From the NCBI GenBank assembly GCA_900552885.1, contig USBM01000053.1:1-11156 (forward strand): a DNA stretch of 11,156 nucleotides, written 5' to 3'. Both the position numbers and the translations under genes were made by a program. The stretch is from an uncultured Clostridium sp. (GTDB lineage: Bacteria > Bacillota > Clostridia > Lachnospirales > Lachnospiraceae). This document shows positions 4,746 to 11,156 of this stretch, piece by piece; within the stretch, counting starts at the first letter, position 1, and each line of letters opens with the position of its first letter. The notes beneath the pieces are model-generated. The model searched no databases. It worked only from the letters and a program-made list of their open reading frames with translations, and was not told the origin of the DNA.

Positions 4746-5360
4746 TTAAATAAAATGTGTCCAGACATGCTCCTCTGTTTCCGGCATACCGTACTTCTCT
4801 TTTCCGAGTGCAATACTCTTCATAAGGAATGTCATATTCCGGGCAAGTACACGCATCGTCTGTTTCCCTTCCTCATCCATCTCGGCCTGCCCCGGTTCCC
4901 GTCCATGAATACTGTTCCAATACTGACTCGATGCAATCGGCATATTCGAGATTGTGAAATACTTATTGAGTTCATCAAAGGTTGCGGAACAGCCGCCTCG
5001 TCTTGCACATACCACACTGGCACCAACCTTCATTGACTTGTCAAATGAAGTGCTGTAGAACAACCGGTCAAGACATGCGATCAAGGTTGCATTAGCAGAT
5101 GCGTAATAAACCGGACTTGCGATCACAAGACCATCTGCCTCTTCAAACTTTGGTGCAAGCTCGTTCACAACATCATCAAACACACATTTTCCCTTTGTAC
5201 TACAGGTTCCGCAGGCAATACATCCCCGAATATCCTTGTTGCCAATCTGAACCGTCTCTACCTCAACACCATTCTCTTCAAACACTTTCTCCATCTCTTT
5301 TACAGCCACCGTTGTGTTCCCCTGCACTCTGGGACTACCGTTAATAATCAATACTTTCAT
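4746..5360 (-). CDS. NADPH-dependent FMN reductase / flavodoxin-family oxidoreductase
   Basis: A 204-residue cytoplasmic flavoprotein of the NAD(P)H-dependent FMN reductase (iron-sulfur-flavoprotein-like) family. The N-terminus MKVLIINGSPRVQGNT is the phosphate-binding loop for FMN, and SPVYYASANA (82-91) contributes to the flavin pocket. Between them, Cys 47, 50, 53 and 59 form the compact C-x2-C-x2-C-x5-C motif seen in the related iron-sulfur flavoproteins of anaerobes, so an Fe-S cluster is possible. It probably passes electrons from a reduced carrier or NAD(P)H to small acceptors such as quinones or nitro compounds; the real substrate is unknown. The start is supported by AAAGGAAGAG upstream. 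AT-rich DNA before it (5361-5457) contains a TATAAT (around 5390) but no matching -35 box at the right distance. No terminator follows before the small ORF. Length is normal for the family. Confidence 0.85.
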   Translation of the reverse strand: MKVLIINGSPRVQGNTTVAVKEMEKVFEENGVEVETVQIGNKDIRGCIACGTCSTKGKCVFDDVVNELAPKFEEADGLVIASPVYYASANATLIACLDRLFYSTSFDKSMKVGASVVCARRGGCSATFDELNKYFTISNMPIASSQYWNSIHGREPGQAEMDEEGKQTMRVLARNMTFLMKSIALGKEKYGMPETEEHVWTHFI

Positions 5361-5457
5361 CCGTATCTCTTCCTTTCTGCTACAATTGTATTATATATAC
5401 TTTCATATATATCACATTATGATTTCAAGCTATAATCATTACATCGTAAACCTGCTC

Positions 5458-6777
5458 TTATCTACCTCGTTCTGTCGTCAGAAATTGCCGATAGAATCTT
5501 ACCCCTACCAGGCTGGTTATCACCTCTGTAATTGGAAATGTCATCCAGAACCAGTTAAGACCAAACCTGGAAAACAGAAATCCTAATGGCACAAACAACA
5601 CCATTGTCCGTATCACCGTAAGCAGCGAACTTTTCAGACTCGAACCAACCGCCTGGAAAAATACCGGAAAGATCAGCGAGGTAACCATAGGCAAAAATCC
5701 TACTCCAATGAACCGGAATCCCACCTTTCCAATCTGAATTACTATCGGATCTGAACTGAAAACGCTTAACATCGGCCCCGGAATTGTCAAAAAGCAAAGC
5801 GTTCCAAACGCCATCAATATCTCGCCAAATAGAACAGAATCCCGCAATGTTCTCTTACAACGTTCTATATTATGTGCCGCATAATTGAAACTGATCACCG
5901 GAACAATACAGGTCTGCATGGCTCCAAGTGGAATAAAAAAGAATGTCTGCCATTTATAATATAGACCCAATGTTGTAACAGCCTGATCTGAAAAACCGGA
6001 AAGGATCAGATTCAATCCAAAGATATAAAAGGTATATGCCGACTGCATCAATATATTCGGTGTTCCCAGCCGGAAGATTCTCGCAATATGTCCCGGATAT
6101 ACCTCCCTGTCCGGTGATCTTCTATAACCGGTTCTTCCCACGATCATTGCTGCCACAATCTGTCCGGCAACCGTTGCTACAGCAGCACCGCCAATTCCCA
6201 TCTCCGGCATTCCGAACAAGCCAAAGATCAGAATAGGATCTAATATGATATTCGTAACAGCACCTAAGATCTGTGCGACCATTGGTGTCTTCATGTCGCC
6301 CTCTGCCTGTAACACCTTCGTCCATATACTTTCCAAAAACAGGCCAAAGCTAAACACACAAACGATCCTGCCATAACGAATCACATCAACAATTACCGTC
6401 TGTGAATTGGTTGACAATCTGGCATATGCCGGCATGATCAGCCAACAGATAACTGCGAACGAAAACCATAACGCAACCGCAAGCGGCGTTCCCACTCCTG
6501 CGTACTCGTCTGCATCCTTCTTACAACCTCCCCCTAATTTTGCAGCCATAACCGTATTGATACCTACTCCCGTTCCAACCGCTAATGCGATCATAAGAAG
6601 CTGTATCGGATATATGATTGAAAGTGCCGTCAGCCCCGATTCCGAATACCGTCCGACAAACAAACTATCTACAATATTATATAATGCCTGAATTAACTGT
6701 GCGAGCATAACTGGTGGTGCAAGTTTGAACAATATCCTGCTTATTCTCTCTGTACCATATAATTCTGTTGTATCCAT
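5458..6777 (-). CDS. MATE-family multidrug/cation efflux transporter
   Basis: A 439-residue protein with about twelve hydrophobic segments in two homologous halves, typical of MATE exporters (NorM/DinF type). Landmarks include LAPPVMLAQLIQALYNIVDS with VGRYSESGLTALS near the N-terminus, LQAEGDMKTPM, and DPILIFGLFGMPEMGIGGAA, a loop common in clostridial MATE proteins. It sits in the cytoplasmic membrane and exchanges Na+ or H+ for organic cations or other solutes; the substrate is unknown. The open frame extends to 6840, but that start lies inside the -35 box of a strong promoter, whereas ATG at 6777 follows AGGAA at seven bases and starts MDTTELYGTERISR as relatives do. It follows the thiazole genes in the same direction after 99 bases; the separate promoter means it need not be part of that pathway. 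Confidence 0.9.
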   Translation of the reverse strand: MDTTELYGTERISRILFKLAPPVMLAQLIQALYNIVDSLFVGRYSESGLTALSIIYPIQLLMIALAVGTGVGINTVMAAKLGGGCKKDADEYAGVGTPLAVALWFSFAVICWLIMPAYARLSTNSQTVIVDVIRYGRIVCVFSFGLFLESIWTKVLQAEGDMKTPMVAQILGAVTNIILDPILIFGLFGMPEMGIGGAAVATVAGQIVAAMIVGRTGYRRSPDREVYPGHIARIFRLGTPNILMQSAYTFYIFGLNLILSGFSDQAVTTLGLYYKWQTFFFIPLGAMQTCIVPVISFNYAAHNIERCKRTLRDSVLFGEILMAFGTLCFLTIPGPMLSVFSSDPIVIQIGKVGFRFIGVGFLPMVTSLIFPVFFQAVGSSLKSSLLTVIRTMVLFVPLGFLFSRFGLNWFWMTFPITEVITSLVGVRFYRQFLTTERGR

Positions 6778-6811
6778 CTGTATTTCCTGCCATTCTTCAT
6801 AAATTACACAC

Positions 6812-6840
6812 ATTCTAATGCGGAAACTATGTATAGTCAA
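6812..6840 (-). promoter_or_regulatory. Promoter of the MATE gene
   Basis: TTGACT (6840-6835), a 17-bp spacer and TAGAAT (6817-6812) on the minus strand differ from the sigma-A consensus at one base per hexamer. The predicted start near 6805 gives a leader of about 28 bases. Confidence 0.75.
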
Positions 6841-6876
6841 CTCCTAATCAGAAGCTGAAATATCCGAGTGAAATAA

Positions 6877-7473
6877 TCATTCCATCCGCATGAATCCTGA
6901 CATCATACATGCGCCTGCTGCGCCTGCCTCCATCACCTGTGGCAGGCGTTTCTCATTCATTCCCCCAATGGCATAGACCGGAACCGGGCATTGTCTGCAT
7001 ATCTCTTCTACAAATACTATGCCGCTTCCTTTCAGTCCCTTCTTACATTCCGTCTCGAATATCGTACCAAGCACAATCTGTGTTGCTCCACACTGAACGG
7101 CATATTGCATATCTTCTAAGCTGTGACAGGATACACTGATCTGCGTAAAACACCCGCGCAATTCACGCAGCTCCCACTCTGACAAAGCCTGTAGTCCCGG
7201 AATCGTCATATGAATGCACCGACATCCGATCCGCTTCGCAATCTCTGTCTTTGAATGCACAAAAAGACGTACCTGTTCTGCCTCACAAATAGCCAATACC
7301 TGTTCTGCCAATCGCTCGTACTCCTCGTCCGACAGGTCTTTTTCCCGCAGGATCATAGCATACGGATGCAGCCGTGCGACTTTTTTAAGCTGCTCCAGAA
7401 AATCACCCTGCACCAGCGAACGATTCGTAATTACAATCGTATGTCCATACAGATCAGACATACAGATAATCAT
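6877..7473 (-). CDS. tenI: ThiE/TenI-family protein, probably TenI-like thiazole tautomerase
   Basis: A 198-residue TIM-barrel protein of the ThiE/TenI family. REK (43-45) fits the phosphate/pyrimidine site shared by both groups, but the Asp pair that binds Mg-pyrophosphate in ThiE is replaced (FVHSK at 71-75, and IHMTIPG at 87-93 where ThiE has a xHxGQxD motif). In contrast, CHSLED (116-121), GTIFETECKKGLKG (136-149) and AIGGM (168-172) resemble Bacillus subtilis TenI, whose active-site His lies in the equivalent SVHS motif (here His117). TenI aromatises the thiazole made by ThiG. Position directly after thiSGH fits this. Many such clostridial proteins are annotated thiamine phosphate synthase (ThiE), so that stays possible. 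The frame overlaps thiH by 20 bases, or by 8 if the ATG at 7461 is used; neither start has a clear ribosome site, so translation is probably coupled to thiH. Confidence 0.8.
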   Translation of the reverse strand: MIICMSDLYGHTIVITNRSLVQGDFLEQLKKVARLHPYAMILREKDLSDEEYERLAEQVLAICEAEQVRLFVHSKTEIAKRIGCRCIHMTIPGLQALSEWELRELRGCFTQISVSCHSLEDMQYAVQCGATQIVLGTIFETECKKGLKGSGIVFVEEICRQCPVPVYAIGGMNEKRLPQVMEAGAAGACMMSGFMRME

Positions 7474-8713
7474 TCAGGACAGGCTGTAACCCGCCCTTCT
7501 CCATATCCTCATACATAGAAGCAAAAGAACGGTTGTCATTGATCTCGAACTGTTCATCTCCGACATCTGCATCCTCTTTGCCCTCGTATTTTTCTTCATG
7601 ATCTCCTATACCTGTAGATACCCCGGCAGAGACCTTTGTCGCACATATTTTCGTGATTCCATTCCGGAAGGTAGCACTTTCCCGGCTTGACACGGTAATA
7701 CCGGCAAATGGAAGAAACATCCGGTACGCACAAAGTACCTGGCAAAGTTCCTTCTCACCAACATCCCTTGGATTGATCTTGTCATTATTCACAATTGGAC
7801 GTAGACGAGGACAGCTCAAGGACAATTCCGCATGTGGATATTTCCGGTTAATGTAATAAACATGCAGCGCCGTTGCCAAGGCATCCTTTCTAAAATCATC
7901 CAGACCTAAGAGTGCCGAGAATCCTGCGCCACGCATACCGCCCATCAGTGCCCGCTCCTGTGCATCAAAACGATACGGCCATACACGTTTGTGTCCCATC
8001 AGATGTAATGTCTCATATTTATCCGTATTATATGTCTCCTGAAAGACCGTTACATAATCCACACCACATTCATGCAGATACCTGTATTCCTCTACATTGA
8101 CCGGATAGATCTCAATTCCAATATTTTTAAAATACTTTCTTGCGATCTTTACTGCCTCTCCAATGTAAGTAACATCGGAATATGTCCGACTCTCTCCGGT
8201 CAGGATCAGAATCTCCTCCATTCCTGTTTTTGCGATTACCTGCATTTCATGTTCTATCTCCTCCATGGTAAGCTTCTTCCGGCGGATATTGTTATAACAG
8301 TTAAAACCGCAGTATATACAGTAATTCTGACAGTAATTTGCAATGTAAAGCGGCGTAAAGATATAGACTGTGTTGCCAAAATGATTCTTCGTGATCTCCT
8401 CTGCCTTTCTTGCCATCCGCTCTAAGAACGGAGCCGCTGCCGGTGATAACAATGCCTTGAAATCCTCAATCGAACACGTCTCATGCGACAATGCCCGCTC
8501 TACATCCATTGCTGTATAAGCATCATAATCAAATGCATCCATTGCCCGTAACACCTTGTCTTTGATATCTGACTCGATCACCTGCATCCCTTCCATATAT
8601 TCCATGTGGTTGGTTCGAAACGACGCATCCTGCTCTAACCGATGTTTTCTCTCTAATGCCTCCTGCGGCAGCTTATCACTATCAATAAAATAGACCTGGT
8701 TCTCCTCATTCAT
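7454..8713 (-). CDS. thiH: 2-iminoacetate synthase ThiH (radical SAM)
   Basis: A 419-residue radical-SAM enzyme. The 4Fe-4S motif is C-x3-C-x2-C at Cys128, 132 and 135 (CQNYCIYC), followed by GFNCYNNIRRKKLT as in ThiH. GESRTYSDVTYI, EIYPVNVEEY, FQETYN and LLGLDDFRKD are further ThiH signatures, and the C-terminus has DEQFEINDNRSFASM with GLQPV before the end. It splits tyrosine with a 5'-deoxyadenosyl radical into dehydroglycine (2-iminoacetate) and p-cresol; dehydroglycine feeds ThiG. The enzyme is oxygen-sensitive and marks an anaerobe-type thiazole pathway. At 419 residues it is longer than the E. coli protein (about 377), mainly by an N-terminal extension; the related HydG is longer still. 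The start follows TAGGAGGAC, which includes the thiG stop codon; the gap to thiG is 12 bases. Confidence is high. Confidence 0.95.
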   Translation of the reverse strand: MNEENQVYFIDSDKLPQEALERKHRLEQDASFRTNHMEYMEGMQVIESDIKDKVLRAMDAFDYDAYTAMDVERALSHETCSIEDFKALLSPAAAPFLERMARKAEEITKNHFGNTVYIFTPLYIANYCQNYCIYCGFNCYNNIRRKKLTMEEIEHEMQVIAKTGMEEILILTGESRTYSDVTYIGEAVKIARKYFKNIGIEIYPVNVEEYRYLHECGVDYVTVFQETYNTDKYETLHLMGHKRVWPYRFDAQERALMGGMRGAGFSALLGLDDFRKDALATALHVYYINRKYPHAELSLSCPRLRPIVNNDKINPRDVGEKELCQVLCAYRMFLPFAGITVSSRESATFRNGITKICATKVSAGVSTGIGDHEEKYEGKEDADVGDEQFEINDNRSFASMYEDMEKGGLQPVLNDYLYV

Positions 8714-8725
8714 GAAACTGTCCTC

Positions 8726-9490
8726 CTAACGCAAAAAGCCGGTCAATGGATCCGATGCACTACCACCTCTGGCAAGCACACGTCCCATTCCGGTAAGGTA
8801 AGCCTTTCTTCCTGCTTCAATCGCTAACTTAAATGCTGCCGCCATCTCCGGTACATCTCCCGCTGTTGCAATCGCTGTATTTGCCATAACCGCTGCTGCA
8901 CCCATCTCCATTGCCTCACATGCCTGGGACGGCTTACCAATTCCTGCATCCACAATGATTGGCAGATCTATCTCATCAATCAACACCTGAATCATCTCTT
9001 TGGTCGCAAGTCCTTTATTGCTTCCAATCGGAGCTGCAAGTGGCATAACGGCTGCAGCACCGGCATTTTGAAGGTCTCTTGCTACATTTAAGTCCGGATT
9101 CATATATGGTAATACAACAAATCCTTCTTTTGCAAGAATCTCTGTTGCCCTCACTGTCTCATAATTATCCGGAAAGAGATACTTTGTATCCCGCATGATC
9201 TCTACTTTCACAAAATTACCGCATCCCATTGCCTGACTAAGTCTTGCAATCCGAACAGCTTCTTCTGCATTTCTCGCCCCGGAAGTATTCGGAAGTAACG
9301 TAACGCCCTCCGGAATGTAGTCTAATATGTTCTCGCTTTCCTGTGTATTCGCCCGGCGTAATGCAAGCGTAATGATCTCTGCCCCGCCCTGCTTGACTGC
9401 TGCTTCGATCAGTTTCAGATTATATTTTCCTGATCCTAGAATAAAACGGCTGTTGAATTCCTTGCCGCCTAATACTAATTTATCTTCCAT
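8726..9490 (-). CDS. thiG: Thiazole synthase ThiG
   Basis: A 254-residue TIM-barrel enzyme of normal ThiG length. It condenses 1-deoxy-D-xylulose 5-phosphate, dehydroglycine and the sulfur of ThiS thiocarboxylate into the thiazole phosphate of thiamine. Lys95 in NFVKVEI is the expected Schiff-base lysine; PNTSGA (67-72), PLAAPIGSNKG (150-160), DAGIGKPSQA (181-190) and NTAIA (204-208) are the other conserved loops. The frame is open to 9526, but ATG at 9490 is preceded by GAAGGAGAA and gives the normal N-terminus (MEDKLVLGGKEF). It is separated from thiS by 112 bases that hold no gene I recognise, an unusually wide gap where thiF or direct abutment would be common, and is tightly linked to thiH downstream. 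All key residues are present. Confidence 0.96.
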   Translation of the reverse strand: MEDKLVLGGKEFNSRFILGSGKYNLKLIEAAVKQGGAEIITLALRRANTQESENILDYIPEGVTLLPNTSGARNAEEAVRIARLSQAMGCGNFVKVEIMRDTKYLFPDNYETVRATEILAKEGFVVLPYMNPDLNVARDLQNAGAAAVMPLAAPIGSNKGLATKEMIQVLIDEIDLPIIVDAGIGKPSQACEAMEMGAAAVMANTAIATAGDVPEMAAAFKLAIEAGRKAYLTGMGRVLARGGSASDPLTGFLR

Positions 9491-9602
9491 CTTCTGTTCT
9501 CCTTCGTCTTTAACATAATTTAGCAATCGGTAAATGCTATACTCTTTTTTTCATGTGTCATTCCACGGATAATTCTCTGTTTGAGGCTTCTTCCTCTATG
9601 TC

Positions 9603-9797
9603 TCAACCCCCACCCATGAACTCTAACACTTCGATCGTATCTTCATCCTGAATAGTGATATTGCCCAAATCTTCTCTTGCAAGAATCTCCAGATTCCGCT
9701 CGACCACAACCCTCTCTGGTCGATAGCCCGTTTCTTCCAGATATTCCAACAGATTCAGCCCGGCAATATCCTTTTCTTTTCCGTTCATCTTTACCAT
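9603..9797 (-). CDS. thiS: Sulfur carrier protein ThiS
   Basis: A 64-residue ubiquitin-fold protein ending EFMGGG: the C-terminal Gly-Gly is the site that is adenylated and turned into a thiocarboxylate, the sulfur donor for ThiG. VKMNGKEKD at the start and the middle NLLEYLEETGYRPERVVVER are typical, as are the acidic patch IQDEDTIEVLEF and the family length. AAAGGAG lies seven bases before ATG. It is the first gene of thiS-thiG-thiH-tenI. The activating enzyme ThiF, often encoded between these genes, is not in the window. No TPP riboswitch is visible before it. Confidence 0.94.
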   Translation of the reverse strand: MVKMNGKEKDIAGLNLLEYLEETGYRPERVVVERNLEILAREDLGNITIQDEDTIEVLEFMGGG

Positions 9798-9850
9798 ATA
9801 TAATCTCCTTTATTCCTTTTTCTCCGCAAGATACTCATCTTTCACGAAGC

Positions 9851-9878
9851 ATTTTGGCTCTATCGGACAACTTTTCAA
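9851..9878 (-). promoter_or_regulatory. Possible thiS promoter
   Basis: TTGAAA (9878-9873), a 16-bp spacer and CAAAAT (9856-9851) on the minus strand lie just after the strong terminator and give a leader of roughly 45-50 bases before thiS. The -10 box matches the consensus at only four of six positions, so this is tentative. The alternative is transcription from upstream that reads through the terminator. Confidence 0.35.
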
Positions 9879-9925
9879 AAAAAGAAAAAAGCACCGAACC
9901 ATACACGTTCTGTATGGTCCGGCGC
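9877..9925 (-). terminator. Strong intrinsic terminator between the CDF gene and thiS
   Basis: In minus-strand RNA, 9925-9911 pairs with 9905-9891 in an uninterrupted 15-bp, GC-rich stem with two G-U pairs and a 5-base loop. U-rich bases 9890-9877 follow, with a single C. It most likely ends the CDF transcription unit; if thiS is also transcribed from upstream it would act as an attenuator. Confidence 0.93.
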
Positions 9926-10051
9926 CTGTTATGATTCATGAAAAGTGGTGCCCCCAGTTCACGCGGCAGATCATTCTCTCTTATCAAAGCCCATTCTGCC
10001 TGCCCACCATTGTATCTGATTTTTCTATATTGTGCAAGCAGATCCCATATG

Positions 10052-10084
10052 TTTTGTATCATCATTTTGTATCATTGTACAAAA
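10052..10084. repeat. 11-bp direct repeat plus inverted arm, operator-like cluster
   Basis: TTTTGTATCAT occurs at 10052-10062 and again at 10065-10075 (13-base step). TACAAAA (10078-10084) then mirrors TTTTGTA (10065-10071) with a 6-base centre. On the minus strand this cluster also contains TTGTAC-18-TACAAA, a weak promoter candidate. It lies between the CDF gene and the terminator; the role is unknown. Confidence 0.5.
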
Positions 10085-10147
10085 TCATCCGGTAAAACAT
10101 TGTTCTGATTGCTTCTATTAGACGAATTCCCACATCTTTCCTGCATA

Positions 10148-11056
10148 CTATGCCGGATTCACATGCACCATAATATGTTTAACCTTCGGAAAATCTTTCT
10201 CAATCTTGTCATGCACTTCCTCTGCAATCTCATGTGCATGCTGTAATGTGTAGGACGCATTTACCCGAATCTCTACATCTACATAGATTTTATTGCCAAA
10301 GATACGGGTTTGCAACAGGTCAATTCCTAACACTTCCGAATGTGCCAGAACCGATTCATAAATTGAATGCTCCATCACTTCATCGCAGGAATGATCCACC
10401 ATCTTATCCACTGCATCCTTGAAAATATCATATGCTGCTTTCACAATGAATATAAAGATAACCAGACTGGCAATGGAATCCATGATTGGAAAGCCAAGCA
10501 TAGCCCCACCAATACCGATCAAAGCTCCAACGGATGACAACGCATCCGAACGGTGATGCCATGCATCTGCCATCAACGCACTCGAATCAATCTTCTTTGC
10601 ATAATGCCGGGTATACCAGTACATAACCTCTTTCACTACAATTGAGATAATCGCTGCAATCAATGCCAACATACCCGGTACTTCCAGATTGCTGTAATTA
10701 CCCTTGACGATTGCCCGCATTGCCTGCAGTCCGATCTCTAATCCGGTAAAGAGCAGTACCATTGCTAACACAATAGCAGCCACGCACTCCAAACGCTCAT
10801 GTCCATATGGATGTTCCTTATCTGACTCTCTCGATGCCAGTTTCACTCCAATAATCACAATGACTGTACTAAATACATCCGATGCCGAATGTACCGCGTC
10901 ACTGATCATCGCATTGGAATGTGCGATCACACCTGCCATCAGCTTAAAAACTGACAAAACCGCATTTGCCAGAATTGTAACTACCGACACCCGATTCACT
11001 ACTTGTTGAAATGTAGCCTCCGTATCCTTGTTACTCCATGTCTTGTTGTCTTCCAT
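10148..11056 (-). CDS. Cation diffusion facilitator (CDF) metal-ion exporter
   Basis: A 302-residue membrane protein with about six transmembrane segments and a C-terminal cytoplasmic domain (from about residue 215) of the ferredoxin-like CDF type. The metal site residues are visible: HSASD (56-60) in TM2 and HHRSD (167-171) in TM5, giving an HD-HD set (His56, Asp60, His167, Asp171) usually linked with Zn2+ or Cd2+. HPYGHERLE (82-90), the conserved loop after TM2/TM3, is present. It exports divalent metal by proton antiport across the cytoplasmic membrane. The frame is open to 11092, but ATG at 11056 has AGAGG nine bases upstream, and earlier ATGs have no proper ribosome site. A TATGAT -10-like box lies at about 11074-11069 without a good -35 box. 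Exact metal is not certain. Confidence 0.92.
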   Translation of the reverse strand: MEDNKTWSNKDTEATFQQVVNRVSVVTILANAVLSVFKLMAGVIAHSNAMISDAVHSASDVFSTVIVIIGVKLASRESDKEHPYGHERLECVAAIVLAMVLLFTGLEIGLQAMRAIVKGNYSNLEVPGMLALIAAIISIVVKEVMYWYTRHYAKKIDSSALMADAWHHRSDALSSVGALIGIGGAMLGFPIMDSIASLVIFIFIVKAAYDIFKDAVDKMVDHSCDEVMEHSIYESVLAHSEVLGIDLLQTRIFGNKIYVDVEIRVNASYTLQHAHEIAEEVHDKIEKDFPKVKHIMVHVNPA

Positions 11057-11092
11057 ACTTACCATCCTCTCTTTCCTATCATATCCCTTCAA

Positions 11093-11156
11093 ACCAAGAA
11101 GCTGGTCGGGTACGAAACCATTGATGAAGTGAAGCGGGAGTTTTTCCAGTCCAACC
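11093..11156. other. Edge segment, unassigned
   Basis: The last 64 bases lie upstream of the CDF gene. One forward frame is open to the edge (reading KKLVGYETIDEVKREFFQSN), and one reverse frame joins that of the CDF gene. It is too short to assign; it could be the beginning of another gene outside the window. Confidence 0.2.

Larger units (their letters stand above)
9835..10146 (-). pseudogene. Unrecognised ORF with one in-frame TGA, overlapping the terminator
   Basis: Directly after the CDF stop, ATG at 10146 opens a frame that is broken only by TGA at 10074-10072 and then runs on to a stop at 9835. The downstream part (76 codons from ATG 10065) has protein-like composition (IWDLLAQYRKIRYNGG, EWALIREN, LPRELGAPLF). 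Neither ATG has a ribosome site, and the last third is the terminator hairpin and its U-run, so the original gene end is probably lost. I cannot name a family. Most likely it is a decayed gene fragment; a TGA read as selenocysteine or tryptophan is conceivable but nothing else supports it. This 350-base stretch between the CDF gene and thiS holds no other gene that I can see. Confidence 0.35.

Noticed and set aside
4832..5344. Several plus-strand and alternate-frame open frames across the flavodoxin-family gene
   Set aside because: They are shadows of a well-supported minus-strand gene; similar shadows over thiH, thiG, MATE and CDF were also dismissed.
9798..10147. TPP riboswitch before thiS
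   Set aside because: I looked on the minus strand for the conserved CUGAGA and the terminal GGAUAAUGCCAGCGUAGG-like motifs and saw neither.
11057..11092. Upstream starts of the CDF gene
   Set aside because: The ATG codons at 11092 and 11065 lack properly spaced ribosome sites, whereas 11056 has AGAGG nine bases before it.
1..11156. CRISPR array, tRNA, rRNA or insertion sequence
   Set aside because: No regularly spaced repeats, no tRNA-like cloverleaf and no transposase or terminal inverted repeats were found. The right-edge frame is too short to call a transposase.

Overview
The window looks like part of the chromosome of a low-to-moderate GC, anaerobic Gram-positive bacterium, probably a clostridium of the Lachnospiraceae type. 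This rests on the AGGAGG-type ribosome sites, the TTGACA/TATAAT promoters, AT-biased codon use, the use of oxygen-sensitive ThiH rather than ThiO for thiazole synthesis, and the gene set (TetR regulators, PnuC, MATE, CDF, an ATC-hydrolase-family protein). The taxonomic call is inference from protein flavour; no marker gene is present.

Left part (1-3440), regulation and small-molecule enzymes. On the minus strand, a TetR regulator (1279-1875) precedes an LCM/TcmP-type SAM methyltransferase (415-1215), followed by the first 75 codons of a lipoprotein cut by the window edge. Diverging from the first TetR is a second TetR gene (start probably 2015), overlapped by an ATC-hydrolase-family gene (2665-3273). 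Behind that lies a 33-codon stub resembling the start of a second LCM methyltransferase. The two TetR promoters stand back to back with -35 boxes 8 bp apart, and each carries its own perfect palindrome (1873-1888 and 1952-1966). A degenerate copy of the first palindrome sits before the methyltransferase. The second TetR has a strong Shine-Dalgarno site but an ATT where the start codon should be.

Middle part (3413-5360). A decayed macro-domain (ADP-ribose hydrolase) 3' fragment runs head-on into the methyltransferase stub. Next come pnuC (nicotinamide riboside-type transporter) with its own terminator, promoter and a roughly 120-nt structured leader, a possible 31-codon small ORF, and an NADPH-dependent FMN-reductase/flavodoxin-like protein. 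All are on the minus strand.

Right part (5458-11156). A thiazole-synthesis cluster on the minus strand reads thiS - thiG - thiH - TenI/ThiE-like, followed by a MATE exporter with its own good promoter. ThiS carries sulfur, ThiH makes dehydroglycine from tyrosine, ThiG closes the thiazole ring, and the TenI-like protein probably aromatises it. No thiF and no TPP riboswitch is visible here. Upstream of thiS are a very strong intrinsic terminator, an odd ORF interrupted by one in-frame TGA, and a CDF metal-ion exporter gene at the right edge.

Nothing here is a clear new defence or mobile system. The most unusual items are the dual-TetR control region with the ATT start, the structured pnuC leader, and the decay scar at 3339-3680.
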